Shown here: positions 38,046-50,835 of the stretch, piece by piece | Numbering within the stretch: the first letter of the stretch is position 1 | How the letters are laid out: every line of letters starts with the position of its first letter | Assembly (NCBI GenBank): GCA_023375785.1 | Contig: SZWC01001184.1 | Location: 41,096 to 105,095 of the forward strand | Origin: Penium margaritaceum | Lineage: Eukaryota; Streptophyta; Zygnematophyceae; Desmidiales; Peniaceae | DNA: 64,000 bases | Direction: 5' to 3' | Program-made: the position numbers and the translations under genes | Notes under the pieces: generated by a model | What the model was told of the DNA's origin: nothing | The model's input: the letters and a program-made list of their open reading frames with translations, nothing else | Databases searched by the model: none

Positions 38046-41000
38046 AGTACAATGAAATTCAGTCAGTAGTAGCACGGTGTGGCTACGATGCACAATGACC
38101 GACCAAAGTAGGCATACGTACTGCCTTTGACCAAAGAAATCCGCCGTGTGTGGTCAACGTTGACAACTCTTAATACGAGTCACAAATGGTCAGAGGGGGG
38201 AACAATGGTTTGGGAACACCAAGTATCAAATAGCAAGCACAAGGAGCATCAATACGTTGTGGCACGGTGTGGAAACCATGCACGATGACCAACCTAAGCA
38301 GGCTTATATCACTGACCACGACCAAAGAATGTCACCGTGTGGGGTAACCTTTGAAAACTCATAAGACGAGTCACAAATGTTCAGGGTGGAAGATAATGGT
38401 TAGTCTATACTAATTATCGACTGGCAAGTACAAATACCTTCAATATGTAGTGGCATAGTATGGCTACAATGCACAGTGACCAACCAAAGTACGCATATGT
38501 CACTGACCATGAAGAAACATTTTCACTTCATGTGGTCAATGTTGACAACTCACAACACGAGTCACAGATATTGAGACGGGGGGGAAAATGGTTTCGGAAC
38601 ACTACTTATCAACAAGAAAGCAGAGAGACCTTCAATACGTAGTGACACGCCGTGGTAACAATGTACAGTGACAAACAAATGTAGGCATATGTCACTAACC
38701 ATGACCAAACGGATGTCACAGTGTGTGGTCAACGTTGAAAACTCATAACACAAGTCACAAATGGTCAGAGGGGGAAACCAGGGGTTGGGAACACTAGTTA
38801 TCAACTAGCGGGTAGAATATTTTCAACAAGTAGTGGCACGGTATGGCTAGCGTGCACAGTGACCAACCAAAGGATGCATATGTCACTGACTATGACCGAA
38901 GAAGTCCACTATGTGTGGTCAACGTTGACAACTCATAACACGAGTCACAAATGGTCAGAGGGAGAGATAATGGTGTGGGAACCTTATCTATTGACTAGAA
39001 AGGACAAATAACTTCAATACGCAGTGGCACGGTGTGGCTACTATGCACACCAAACAACCAAAGTACGCATGTCACTGACCATGACCAAAGAATTTCAATA
39101 TGGGTGGTCAACATTCACCAACCATAACACGAGTCACAAGCGGTCAGAGGGGGAAACAATGGTCTGGGAATATCAGTTCTCAACTAGCAAGTACAGCGAC
39201 CTTCAATCAGTATAAGCACGGTGTGGCTATCATGCACAATGACCCACCAAAGTAGGCATATGTACTGCATTTTACCAAAGAAATCCGCTGTGTGTGGACA
39301 GTGTTGACAACTCATAATACCAATCACAAATGGTCAGAGGTGGAAACATTGGTCTGGTAACATCATGTATCAACTAGCAAGCACAAGGACATTCAACAAG
39401 TTGTGGCACGGTGTGGATACCATGCACGATGACCAACCAAAGTAGGCAATGTCATTGACCATGACCAAATAATGTCACTAAGTGTGGTAAACTTTGACAG
39501 CTCATAACACGAGTCACAAATGGTCAGAGTTGAGGACAATGGTTTGTGAATACTAGTTAGCGAGTAGCAAGTGCAAACACCTTCAATATGTAGTGGCAGA
39601 GCGTGGGTACCATGCATAGTCACCAACCAAAGTATGCATATGTCACTGATCATGACCAACGAATTTCACTTCATGTGGTCAGCGTTGACAACTCACTACA
39701 CGAGTCACAGATAGTCAAAGGGAGGTAACAATGGTTTGGGAAAACTAGCTAATAACTAGAAAGCACAAATACCTTTAATATGTAGTGACACGGCGTGGTA
39801 ACCATGTACAGTGACAAACCAAAGTAGGCATATGTCACTAACCATGACCAAACGAATTTCACAGTGTGTGGTCAATATTGAAAACTCATAACACGAGTCA
39901 CAAATGGTGAGAGGGGGAAACAATTGTTTGGGAACACCAGGTATCAACTAGAAAGCACAAATACCTTTAATATGTAGTGACACGGCGTGGTAACCATGTA
40001 CAGTGACAAACCAAAGTAGGCATATGTCACTAACCATGACCAAACGAATTTCACAGTGTGTGGTCAATATTGAAAACTCATAACACGAGTCACAAATGGT
40101 GAGAGGGGGAAACAATGGGTTGGGAACACTAGTTGTCAACTAGCAAGTACGAAGAACTTCAAGAAGTAGTGGCGCAGTTTGGCTAGCGTACACAGTGACC
40201 AACCAAAGGATGAATATGTCACTGACTATGATCGAAGAAATCCAGTATGCTTGGTCAACATTTACAACTCATAACACGAGTCAGAAATGGGCAGAGGGGG
40301 AGACAATGGTTTGGCAACCCTATGCCTGGACTAGAAAGGAGAAATAACTTCAATACGTAGTAGTACGGTTTGGCTACTATGCACACCAAACAACCAAACT
40401 AGGCATATGTCACTGACCGTGACCAAAGAATTTCAAAATGGGTGGTCAACCTTCACCAACCATAACACGAGTCACAAATGGCCAGAGGGGGAAACAATGG
40501 TCCGGGAATATCCGTTCTCAACTAGCAAGTACAACGCCCTTCAATCAGTAGTAGCACGGTGTGGCTACCATGCACAATGACCTACCAAAGTAGGCATATG
40601 TACTGCCTTTGACCAAAGAAATCCGCTGTGTGTGGTCAACGTTGACAACTCATAATACGAGTCACAAATAGTCAGAGGGGGAAACAATTGTTTGGGAACA
40701 CCAGGTATCAACTAGAAAACACAATGACCTTCAATACATTGTGGCACGGTGAGGATACCATGCACGATGACCAACCAAGGTATGCATATGTCACTGACCA
40801 TGACCAAAGAATGTCACCATGTGTGGTAAACTTTGACAGCTTATAACACGAGTCACAAATGGTCAGAGTGGAAGATAATGGTTTCTACATACTAGTTATC
40901 GACTCGTAAGTACAATTACCTTCAATATGATGTGGCACAGTGTGGCTACAATGCGCAGGGACCAACCAAAGTCTGCATATGTCACTGACCATGACCAAAG

Positions 41001-44000
41001 AATTTCACTCAATGTGGTCAATATTGACAACTCACAACTCGAGTCACAGATGTTTAGAGGGGCTAACAATGGTTTGAGGACACTAGCTATCAACTAGACA
41101 GCACAAAGACATTTGATACGTAGTGACACTGCGTTGTGACCATTTACAAGGACAACCCAAAGTGACATATGTCACTAACCATGACCAAACAGATGTCACA
41201 GTGTGTGGTCAACGTTGGAAACTCATAACACGAGTCACAAATGGTCAGTGGGGGAAACCATGGGTTGGGAACACTAGTTATCAACTAGCAAGTAGAAAGA
41301 TTTTCAACAAGTAGTGGCACGGCGTGGCTAGCGTGTACAGCGATTAACCAAAGGATGCATATGTCACTGACTATGACCGAAGAAGTCCACTACATGTGGT
41401 CAACATTGACAACTCATAACACGAGTCACACATGGTCAGAGGGAGAGACAATGGTTTGGGGACCCTATGTATCGACTACAAAGGACAAAGAACTTCAATA
41501 CGTAGTGGCACGGTGTGGCTTCTATGCACACCAAACAACCGAAGTAGGCATATGTCACTGACCATGAGCAACGGATTTCAATATTGGTGGTCAACATTCA
41601 CCAACCATAACACGAGTCACAAACGGTCAGACAGGGAAACAATGGTCTGGGAATATCAGTTCTCAACTAGCAAGTACAGCGACCTTCAATGAGTATAAGC
41701 ACGGTGTGGCTACCATGCACAATGACCGACCAAAGTAGGCATATGTACTGGCTTTGACCAAAGAAATCCGCTGTGTGTGGACAGCGTTGACAACTCATAA
41801 TACGAATCACAAATGGTCAGAGGTGGAAACAATGGTCTGGTAACATCAGGTATCAACTAGCAAGCACAAGGACCTTCAACAAAATGAGGCACGGTGTGGA
41901 AACCATGCACGATGACCAAACTAAGTAGGCATGTCACTGACCATTACTAAATAATGTCACTAAGTGTGGTAAACTTTGACAGGTCATAACACGAGTCACA
42001 AATGGTCAGAGTGGAAGACAATGGTTTGTGAATACTGGTTATCGAGTAGCAAGTACAAATACATTCAACATGTAGTGGCACAGCGTGGGTACCATGCACA
42101 GTGACCAACCAAAGGATGCATATGTCACTGACCATGACTAACGAATTTCACTTAATGTGGTCAGCGTTGACAACTCACTACATGAGTCACACATAGTCAA
42201 AGGGAGGTAACAATGGTTTGGGAACACTAGCTATTAATTAGAAAGCACAAATACCTTTAATATGTAGTGACACGGCGTGGTAACCATGTACAGTGACAAA
42301 CCAAACGAATTTCACAGTGTGTGGTCAATATTGAAAACTCATAACACGAGTCGCAAATGGTCAGAGGGGGAAAAATGGGTCGGGAACACTAGTTGTCAAC
42401 TAGCAAGTACGAAGAACTTCAACACGTAGAGGCACGGTTTGCCTAGCGTGCACAGTGACCAACCAAAGGATGAATACGTCACTGATTATGACCGAAGAAA
42501 TCCAGTATGCGTGGTCAACATTGACAACTCATAACACGAGTCACAAATGGTCAGAGGGAGAGACAATGGTTTGGGAACTCTATGCATGGACTAGAAAGGA
42601 GAAATAACTTCAATACGTAGTGGCATGGTATGGCTAGTATGCACACCAAACAACCAAACTAGGCATATGTCACTGACCATGACCAAAGAGTTTCAATATG
42701 GGTGGTCAACGTTCACAAACCATAACACGAGTCACAAACGGTTAGAGTGGGAAACAATGGTCTGGGAATATCAGTTATCAACTAGCAAGTACAATGCCCT
42801 TCAATCAGTAGTAGCACGGTGTGGCTACCATGCACAATGACCGACCAAAGCAGGCATATGTACTGCCTTTGACCAAAGAAATCCGCTGTGTGTGGTCAAC
42901 GTTGACAACTCATAATACGAGTCACAAATAGTCAGAGGGGGAAACAATTGTTTGGGAACACCAGGTATCAACTAGTGAGCACAATGACCTTCAAAACGTT
43001 GTGGCACGGTGTGGATACCATGCACGATGACGAACCAAGGTATGCATATATCACTAACCATGACCGAAGAATGTCACCATTTGTGGTCAGCTTTGACAGC
43101 TCATAACACGAGTCACAAATGGTCGTAGTGGAAGATAATGGTATCTTGATACTAGTTATTGACTAGCAAGTACAAATACATTCAATATGTAGTGGCAATG
43201 TATGGCTACAATGCACAGGGACCAGCCAAAGTATGCATATGTCACTGACCATGACCAAAGAATTTCACTTAATGTGGTCAATGTTGACAACGCACAACTC
43301 GAATCACAGAAATTCAAAGGGGCTAACAATGGTTTGGGAACACTAGCTGTAACCTAGAAAGCACAAAGACCTTTGATACGTAGTGACACGGCGTGGTAAC
43401 CATGTACACGGACAAACCAAAGTAGGCATATGTCACTAACCATGACCAAACAGATCTCACAGTGTGTGGTCAACGTTGAAAACTCATAACACGAGTCACA
43501 AATGGTCACTGGGGGAAACCATGAGTTGGGAACACTAGTTATCAACTAGCAAGGAGAAATATTTTCAACAAGTAGTGGCACGGTGGGGCTAGCGTGCACA
43601 GTGACCAACCAAAGGATGCATATGTCACTGACTATGACCGAAGAAGTCCACTACGTGTCGTCAACATTGACAACTCATAACACGAGTCACAACTGGTCAG
43701 AGGGATAGACAATGGTTTGGGAACCCTATGTATCGACTAGAAAGGACAAAGAACTTCGATATGTATTGGCACGGTATTGCTAATATGCACACCAAACAAC
43801 CAAACTATGCATATGTCACTGACCATGACCAGAGAATTTCAATATGGGTGGTCAACGTTGACCAACCATAACACGAGTCACAAACAGTCAGGGGAGGAAC
43901 AATGCTATGGGAATATCAGTTCTCACCTGGCACGTACAACGACCTTCACTCAGTAGTAGCACGGTGTGGCTACCATGCACAATGGCCGACCAATGTAGGC

Positions 44001-47000
44001 ATATGTACTGCCTTTGACCAAAGAAATCCGCTGTGTGTGGTCAACGTTGACAACCCATAATAAGAGTCACAATTTTTCAGAGGGTGAAACAATGGTTTGG
44101 GGACACCAAGTAGCAAATAGCAAGCACAAAGATCTTCAATGCGTTGTGGCATTGTGTGGATTCCATGCACAATGACCAACCAAAACAGAATTATGTCACT
44201 GACCATGACCAAATAATGTCACTAAGTGTGGTAAGCTTTGACAACTCATAACACGAGTCACAAATGGTCAGGGTGGAAGATAATGGTTTGTGAATACTAG
44301 TTTTTGACTAGCAAGTACAAATACCCTCAATATGTAGTGGCACAGTGTGGCCACAATGCACAGGGATCAACCAAAGTATACATATGTCACTAGCCATGAC
44401 CAAAGAATTTCACTTCATGTGGTCAATATTGACAACTCACAACTCGAGTCACAGAAATTCGGAGGACGAACAAGGGTTTGGGAACACTAGCTATCAACTA
44501 TAAAGCACAAATACCTTCGATACATAGTGACATGGCGTGGTAGCCATGTACATGGACCAACAAACGTATGCATATGTCACTAACAATGACCAAACGGATT
44601 TCACAGTGTGTAGTCAACGTTGAAAACTCATAACACGAGTCACAAATGGTTAGTGGGGGAAACCATGGGTTGAGAATACTAGTTATCAGCTAGCAAGTAG
44701 AAATATTTTCAACAAGTAGTGGGATGGTGTGGCTAGAGTGCACAGTGACCAACCAAAGGATGCATATATCACTCACTATGACCGAAGAAGTCCACTATGT
44801 GTGGTCAACATTGACAACTCACAACAAGAGACACAAATGGTCAGTGGGAGAGACAATGGTTTGGGAACCCTATGCATCAACTAGAAAGGACAAAGAACTT
44901 TGATACGAAGTGGCACGATGTGGCTAATATGCACACCAAACAACCAAACTAGGCATATGTAACTGACCATGACTAGAGAATTTCAATATGGGTGGTCAAC
45001 ATTGACCAACCATAACACAAGTCACAAACGGTCAGGGAGGAAACAATGCTATGGGAATATCAATTATCAACTAGCAAGTACAACGACCTTCACATATGGT
45101 AGAACGGTGTGGCTACCATGCACAATGACCGACCAAAGTAAGCATATGTACTACCTTTGACCAAAGAGATCCGCTGTGTGTGGTGAACGTTGACAACTCA
45201 TAATACGAGCCACAAATGGTCAGGGTGGAAGATAATGGTTTGTGAATACTAGTTATCGACTAGCCAGTACAAATACATTCAATATGAAGTGGCACAGTGT
45301 GGCTACAATGCACAGTGTCCAACCAAAGTATGCATATGTCACTGACCATGAACAAAGATTTTATCTTCATGTGATCAACATTTACAACTCACAACACGAG
45401 TCACAGATAGTCAGAGAAGGCTAACAATGGTTTATAAACACTAGCTGTCAACAAGAAAGCACAACGACCTTCGATACGTAATGTCACGGCGTGGTAACCA
45501 TGGACAGTGACAAACCAAAGTAGGCATATGTCACAAACCATGACCAAACGGATTTCACAGTGTGTGGTCAACGTTGAAAACTCATAACACGAGTCACAAA
45601 TGGTCAGTGGGGGAAACCATGGTTGGGGAACACTAGTTGTCAATTAGCAAGTATAAATGTTTTCAACAAGTAATGGGACAGTGTGGCTAGCGTGCAAAGT
45701 GACCAACCAAAGGATGCATATGTCACTGACTATGACCGAAGAAGTCCACTATGTGTGGTCAACATTGACAACTCATAACATGAGTCACAAATAGTCACAG
45801 GAAGAGACAGTGGTTTGAGAACCCTATGCATGGTCTAGAAAGGAAAATTAACTCTAATACGTAGTGGCACGGTGTGCCTACTATGCACACCAAACAACTA
45901 AACTATGCATATGTCACTGACCATGACCAAAGAATTTCAATATGGGTGGTCAACGTTCACTAACCATAGCACGAGTCACAAACGGTTAGAGGGGGAAACA
46001 ATGGTCCGGGAATATCAGTTCTCAGCTACCAAGTACAATGCCCTTCAATCAGTAGTAGCACGGTGTGGCTACCATGCACAATGACCGACCAAAGTAGGCA
46101 TATGTACTGCCTTTCAGCACAGAAATCCGCTATGTGTGGTCAACGTTGAAAACACATAATACGAGTCAAAAATAGTCAAAGGGGGAAACAATTGCTTGGG
46201 AACACCAAGTCTAAACTAGCAAGCACAAAGAACTTCAATACGTTGTGGCACGGGGTGGATGCCATGCACGGTGACCAACCAAGGTATGCACATGTCACTG
46301 ACCATGACCAAAGAATGTCACCATGTGTGGTAAACTTTAAAAGCTCATAATACGAGTCACAAATGGTCAGAGTGGAAGATAATAGTTTCTAAATACTAGT
46401 CATCGACTAGCAAGTACAAATACCTTCAATATGCAGTGGCACAGTGTGGTTACAATGCACGGTAACCAACCAAAGTATGCATATGTCTCTGACCATGACC
46501 GAAGAATTTCACTTCATGTGGGAAATGTTGACAACTCACAACACGAGTCACATATATTCAGAGGGGCTAAAAACGGTTTGGGAACACTAGCTATCAACTA
46601 GAAAGAACAAAGACCTTTGATACCGAGTGACACGGCGTGGTAACCATGTACAGTGACAAACAAAAGTAGGCATATGTCACTAACCATGACCAAATGGATT
46701 TCACAGTGTGTGGTCAACGTTGAAAACTCATAACACGAGTCCCAAATGGTCAGTGGGGGAAACCATGGGTTGGGAACACTAGTTATCAACTAGCAAGTAG
46801 AAAGATTTTCAACAAGTAGTGGCACCGTGTGGCTAGCGTGCACAGTGACCAACCAAATGATGCACGTGTCACTGACTATCACCGAAGAAGTCCACTGTGT
46901 GTGGTCAACATAGACAACTCATAACACAAGTCACAAATGGTCAGAGGGAGAGACAATAGTTTGGGAACCCTATGTATCGACTAGAAAGGACAAAGAACTT

Positions 47001-47468
47001 CAAAACGTAGTGGCACAGTGTGGCTAATATGCACTTCAAACAACCTAACTAGGCATATGCCACTAACCATGACAAGAGAATTTCAATATGGGTGGGCAAT
47101 GTTGACCAACCATAACACGAGTCACAAACGGTCAGGGGAGGAAACAATGCTATGGGAATATCAGTTCTCAGCTAGCAAGTACAACGACCTTCATTCAGTA
47201 GTAGCACAGTGTGGCTACCATGCACAATGACCGACCAAAGTAGGCATATGTACTGCCTTTGACCAAAGAAATCCGCTGTGTGTGGTCAACGTTGACAGCT
47301 CATAATACGAGTCACAAATGGTCAGAGGGGAAACAATGGTTTGCAAACACCAACTATCACATAGGAAGCACAAGGAGCTTCAAAACGTTGTGGCACGGTG
47401 TGGATACCATGCACGATGACCAACCAAAGTAGGCATATGTCACTGACCATGACCAAATAATGTCACTA
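38046..47468 (+). repeat. HOR run from composite unit 3 to the single-N seam
   Basis: About eight HOR copies, with A-specific signatures near 38,527, 39,670, 41,010, 42,150, 43,267, 44,413, 45,365 and 46,512. The run includes one near-exact B-monomer duplication (39,756-40,139). It also includes one monomer-length loss near 45,215, where an E monomer ('aatacgagccacaaatggtc') runs directly into the F ending 'agggtggaagataatgg'. That shortens one HOR to about 952 bp. F subtypes alternate between the two forms. Confidence 0.9.
39756..40139 (+). repeat. Near-exact B-monomer tandem duplication
   Basis: Two adjacent 192-bp segments starting 'gaaagcacaaatacctttaa' (39,757 and 39,949) read the same through 'gtgtgtggtcaatattgaaa' and 'caaatggtgagagggggaaa', differing only at their outer edges. 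Between them the first copy ends with E-like text ('caattgtttgggaacaccag'), which suggests a patch or template switch between a B and an E monomer. The local A-to-A interval is about 195 bp longer than normal. Confidence 0.88.
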
Positions 47469-47772
47469 NTCTCAGCTAGCAAGTACAACGACCTTCATTC
47501 AGTAGTAGCACAGTGTGGCTACCATGCACAATGACCGACCAAAGTAGGCATATGTACTGCCTTTGACCAAAGAAATCCGCTGTGTGTGGTCAACGTTGAC
47601 AGCTCATAATACGAGTCACAAATGGTCAGAGGGGAAACAATGGTTTGCAAACACCAACTATCACATAGGAAGCACAAGGAGCTTCAAAACGTTGTGGCAC
47701 GGTGTGGATACCATGCACGGTGACCAACCAAAGTAGGCATATGTCACTGACCATGACGAAAGAATGTCACTA
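47166..47772 (+). repeat. Direct repeat of about 303 bp flanking a single N
   Basis: 47,166-47,468 and 47,470-47,772 match nearly throughout, from 'tctcagctagcaagtacaac' through 'ggtttgcaaacaccaactat' to 'accaaagtaggcatatgtca'. Differences show only near the end ('cacgatg' versus 'cacggtg', 'ccaaataatg' versus 'cgaaagaatg'). A single N at 47,469 separates them. The A-to-A interval here is about 300 bp too long. An incorrectly closed contig overlap is likely. Confidence 0.93.
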
Positions 47773-50478
47773 AGTGTGGTAAAAGTTGACAACTCATAAC
47801 ACGAGTCACAAATGGTCAGGGTGGAAGATAATGGGTTGTGAATACTAGTTATTGACTAGCAGGTACAAATACCTTCAATATGTAGTAGAACAGTGTGGCT
47901 ACAATGCACAGTGACCAACCAAAGTATGCATATGTCACTGACCATGAACAAAACATTTCACTTCATGTGGTCAACATTTACAACTCACAACACGAGTCAT
48001 AGATAGTTAGAGGGGACTTACAATGGTTTCGGAACTTTAGCTGTCAACAAGAAAGCACAAAGACCTTCGATGCGAAACGACATGGCGTGGTAACCATGTA
48101 CAGTGGCAACCCAAAGTAGGCATATGTCACAAACCATGACCAAACGGATTTCACAGTGTGTGGTCAACGTCGAAAACTCATAACACGAGTCACAAATGGT
48201 CAATGGGGGAAGCAATGGGTTGGGAACACTAGTTATCAAGTAGCAAGTAGAAAGATTTTCAACAAGTAGTGGCACAGTGTGGCTAGCGTGCACAAGGACC
48301 AACAAAAGGATGCACATGTCACTGACTATGACCGAAAAGTGCACTATGTATGGTCAAATTGACAACTCATAACACGAATCACAAATGGTCAGAGGGAGAG
48401 ACAATGGTTTGGGAACCTTATGTATCGACTAGAAGGGACTACGAACTTCAACACGTAGTGGCACGGTGTGGCTGCTATGCACACCAAACTATCAAACCAG
48501 GCATATATGACCGACCACGATGAAAGAATTTCAATATGGGTGGTCAACATTCACCAACCATAACACGAGTCACAAACGGTCAGAGGGGGAAAAAATGGTC
48601 TGTTAATATCAGTTCTCAACTAGCAAGAACAGCAACCTTCAATTAGTATATGCACGGTGTGGCTACCATGCACAAAGACCTGCCAAAGAAGGCATATGTA
48701 CTACCTTTGACCAAATAACTCCGCTGTGTTTGGTCAGCATTGACAACTCGTAATAGGAGTCACAAATGGTCAGAGGGGGAGAAAATGGTTTGGGAACACC
48801 AGGTATCAACTAGTTAGCACAAGGACCTTCAATAAGCTGTGGCACGGTGTGGGTACCATGCACGATGACCAACCAAAGCATGCATATGTCACTGACCATG
48901 ACAAAAAAACGTCACTAAGTGTGGTTAACTTTGACAACTCATAACACGAGTCACAAATGGTCAGGGTGGAAGAGAATGGTTTGTGAATACTATTCATCCA
49001 GTGGCAAGTACAAATACCTTCAATGTGTAGTGGCATAGCGTGGATACCATGCACAGTGACCAAGCAAACTATGCATATGTCACTGGCCATGACCAACAAA
49101 TTTCACTTCATGTGGTCAGCGTTGAAAACTCACAACACAAGTCACACGTAGTCAAAGGGGGGTAACAATGGTTTGAGAAGACTATCTATTGACTATAAAG
49201 CACAAATACCTTCAATTCATAGTGAGACGGCGTGGTAACCATGTACAGTGACAAACCAAAGTAGGCATATGTCACTAACCATGACCAAACGAATTTCACA
49301 GTGTGTGGTCAACGTTGAAAACTCATCACACGAGTCACAAATGGTAAGAGGGGGAAACAATGGGTTAGGAACACTAGTTATCAACTAGCAAGTACAAAGA
49401 ACTTCAACAAGTAGTAGCACGACGTGGCTAGCGTGCAAAGTCACCAACCAAAGGATGAATACGTCACTGACTATGACCGAAGAAGTCCACTATGTGTGGC
49501 CAACATTGACAACTCATAACATGAGTCACGAATGGTGAGAGTAAGAGACACTGGTTTGGGAACCCTATGCATGGACTAGAAAGGAAAAAAAACTTCAATA
49601 CGTAGTGGCACGGTGTGGCTAATATGCACACCAAACATTCAAACTAAACATATGTCAATGACCATGACCAGAGAATTTCAATATGGGTGGTCAACGTTGA
49701 CCAACCATAACACGAATCACAAACGGTCAGGGAAGGAAACAATGGTTTGGGAATATCAGTTCTCAACTAGCAAGTACAATGACCTTCAGTCAGTAGTAGT
49801 ACGGTGTGGGTACCATGCACAATGAGCGACCAAAGTAGGCAAATATACTACCCGTGACCAATGAAATCCGCTCTGTGTGGTCAACGTTGACAACTCATAA
49901 TACGAGTCACAAATGGTCAGAGGGGGAAACAATGATTTGGGAACACCAAGTATCAAATAGCAAGCACAAGGAGCTTCAATATGTTGTTGCACGGTGTGGA
50001 TACCATGTACGATGACAAACCAAAGTAGGCATATGTCACTTACCATGACCAAATAATGTCACTAAGTGTGGTAAACTTTGACAACTCATAGCACGAGTAA
50101 CTGATGGTCAGGGTGGAAGGCAATGGTTTGTGAATACTAGTTATCAACTAGCCAGTACAAGTACCTTCAATATGTAGTGGCACAGTGTGGCTACAATGCA
50201 CAGTGACCAACCAAAGTATGCATATGTCACTGACCATGAACAAAGAATTTCACTTCATGTGGTCAACATTTACAACTCACAACACAAGTCACATATAGTC
50301 AGAGGGGGCTAACAATGGTTTGGGAGCACTATGTGTCAATAAGAAAGCACAAAGACCTTCGATGCGTAATGACACGGCGTTGTAACCATGTACTGTGACA
50401 GACCAAAGTAGGGATATGTCACAACCCATGACCAAACGGATTTCACAATGTGTGGTCAACGTTGAAAACTCATAACAC
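47773..50478 (+). repeat. Last HOR copies before the satellite edge
   Basis: Two to three HOR copies follow, with A signatures near 47,960, 49,100 and 50,260. The array ends inside a B monomer at 'gttgaaaactcataacac', where 'gagtcacaaatgg' would be expected. The next base (50,479) begins unrelated sequence. Divergence does not obviously rise toward the edge. Confidence 0.92.
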
Positions 50479-50610
50479 TCATGGCTGTAGATGAGGATGA
50501 TGCGAGAGAGCAATGATGATGATGACGAAGGCGGAGATCATGGTGAGTGGTGAATTGGAGGATGATGCGGCAGAGAGGCAGGGCAAGACAACCACTTCCT
50601 CTGCTTTGAG

Positions 50611-50835
50611 GAGAGTGATGGCTTTTTCCCCTGTTAGCCCTTCGTTGGACAGGAAGACTGGTGGTGTCCAATATCCTGGCAGCTTGAGGAAGTTGGTTTG
50701 CAGGAGAGCAAGTCAGGCAGCGAGTAGAGGCACTGGTCCATTGATGTCAGGAGAGTGACGGCTTGTTCCCCAGTTGGCTCAGAAGTGGGAGCAGTAAGAA
50801 TGGTGGTGTCCGATGTCCTGACAGCGGGAGGTACA
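50611..50835 (-). repeat. Internal duplication of about 140 bp in the gag-like region
   Basis: Plus-strand 'gagagtgatggctttttccc' (50,611) recurs as 'gagagtgacggcttgttccc' (50,751), and 'ctggtggtgtccaatatcct' (near 50,659) recurs as 'atggtggtgtccgatgtcct' (near 50,800). Each copy carries one zinc-knuckle-like segment. Identity is imperfect, so the duplication is not recent. Confidence 0.75.

Larger units (their letters stand above)
1..50478 (+). repeat. 191-bp satellite array with six-monomer higher-order repeat
   Basis: Landmarks such as GTGGCACGGTGTGGCTA, GCATATGTCACTGACCATGA and AACACGAGTCACAAATGGTC recur every 189-192 bp across the region. Six monomer variants alternate in fixed order. 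A has an 'acaatgcacagtgacc' start and 'cttcatgtggtca'. B has 'ggtaaccatgtacagtgac' and 'gttgaaaactc'. C has 'ggctagcgtgcacagtg' and 'gaagaagtccac'. D has 'atgcacaccaaacaacc' and 'tcaatatgggtgg'. E has 'atgtactgcctttgacc' and 'aaatccgctgtg'. F has 'gataccatgcacgatgacc' and 'ggaagataatggtttgtg'. A-type monomers start near 617, 1782, 2930, 4077, 5222, 6360, 7506 and 8650, giving an HOR of about 1,145 bp. The many short open frames are by-products, because 191 is not a multiple of three. A centromeric or pericentromeric satellite is plausible from known biology, but location is inferred. Confidence 0.97.

Noticed and set aside
122-50052. Over a hundred open frames of 60-134 codons in the satellite, many with shared peptides (for example MSLTMTEEVHYVWSTLTTHN)
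   Set aside because: They follow the 191-bp repeat and occur in several frames and on both strands. Monomer length is not divisible by three, so frames break every one or two monomers. The resemblance between them is DNA repeat identity and not a protein family.
1-50478. CRISPR-like array
   Set aside because: Units are about 191 bp and diverge along their whole length. There is no short constant repeat with unique spacers.
1-50478. CENP-B box in the satellite
   Set aside because: I looked for the TTCG....A..CGGG pattern in the monomer landmarks and did not find it. A plant origin would not predict it either.
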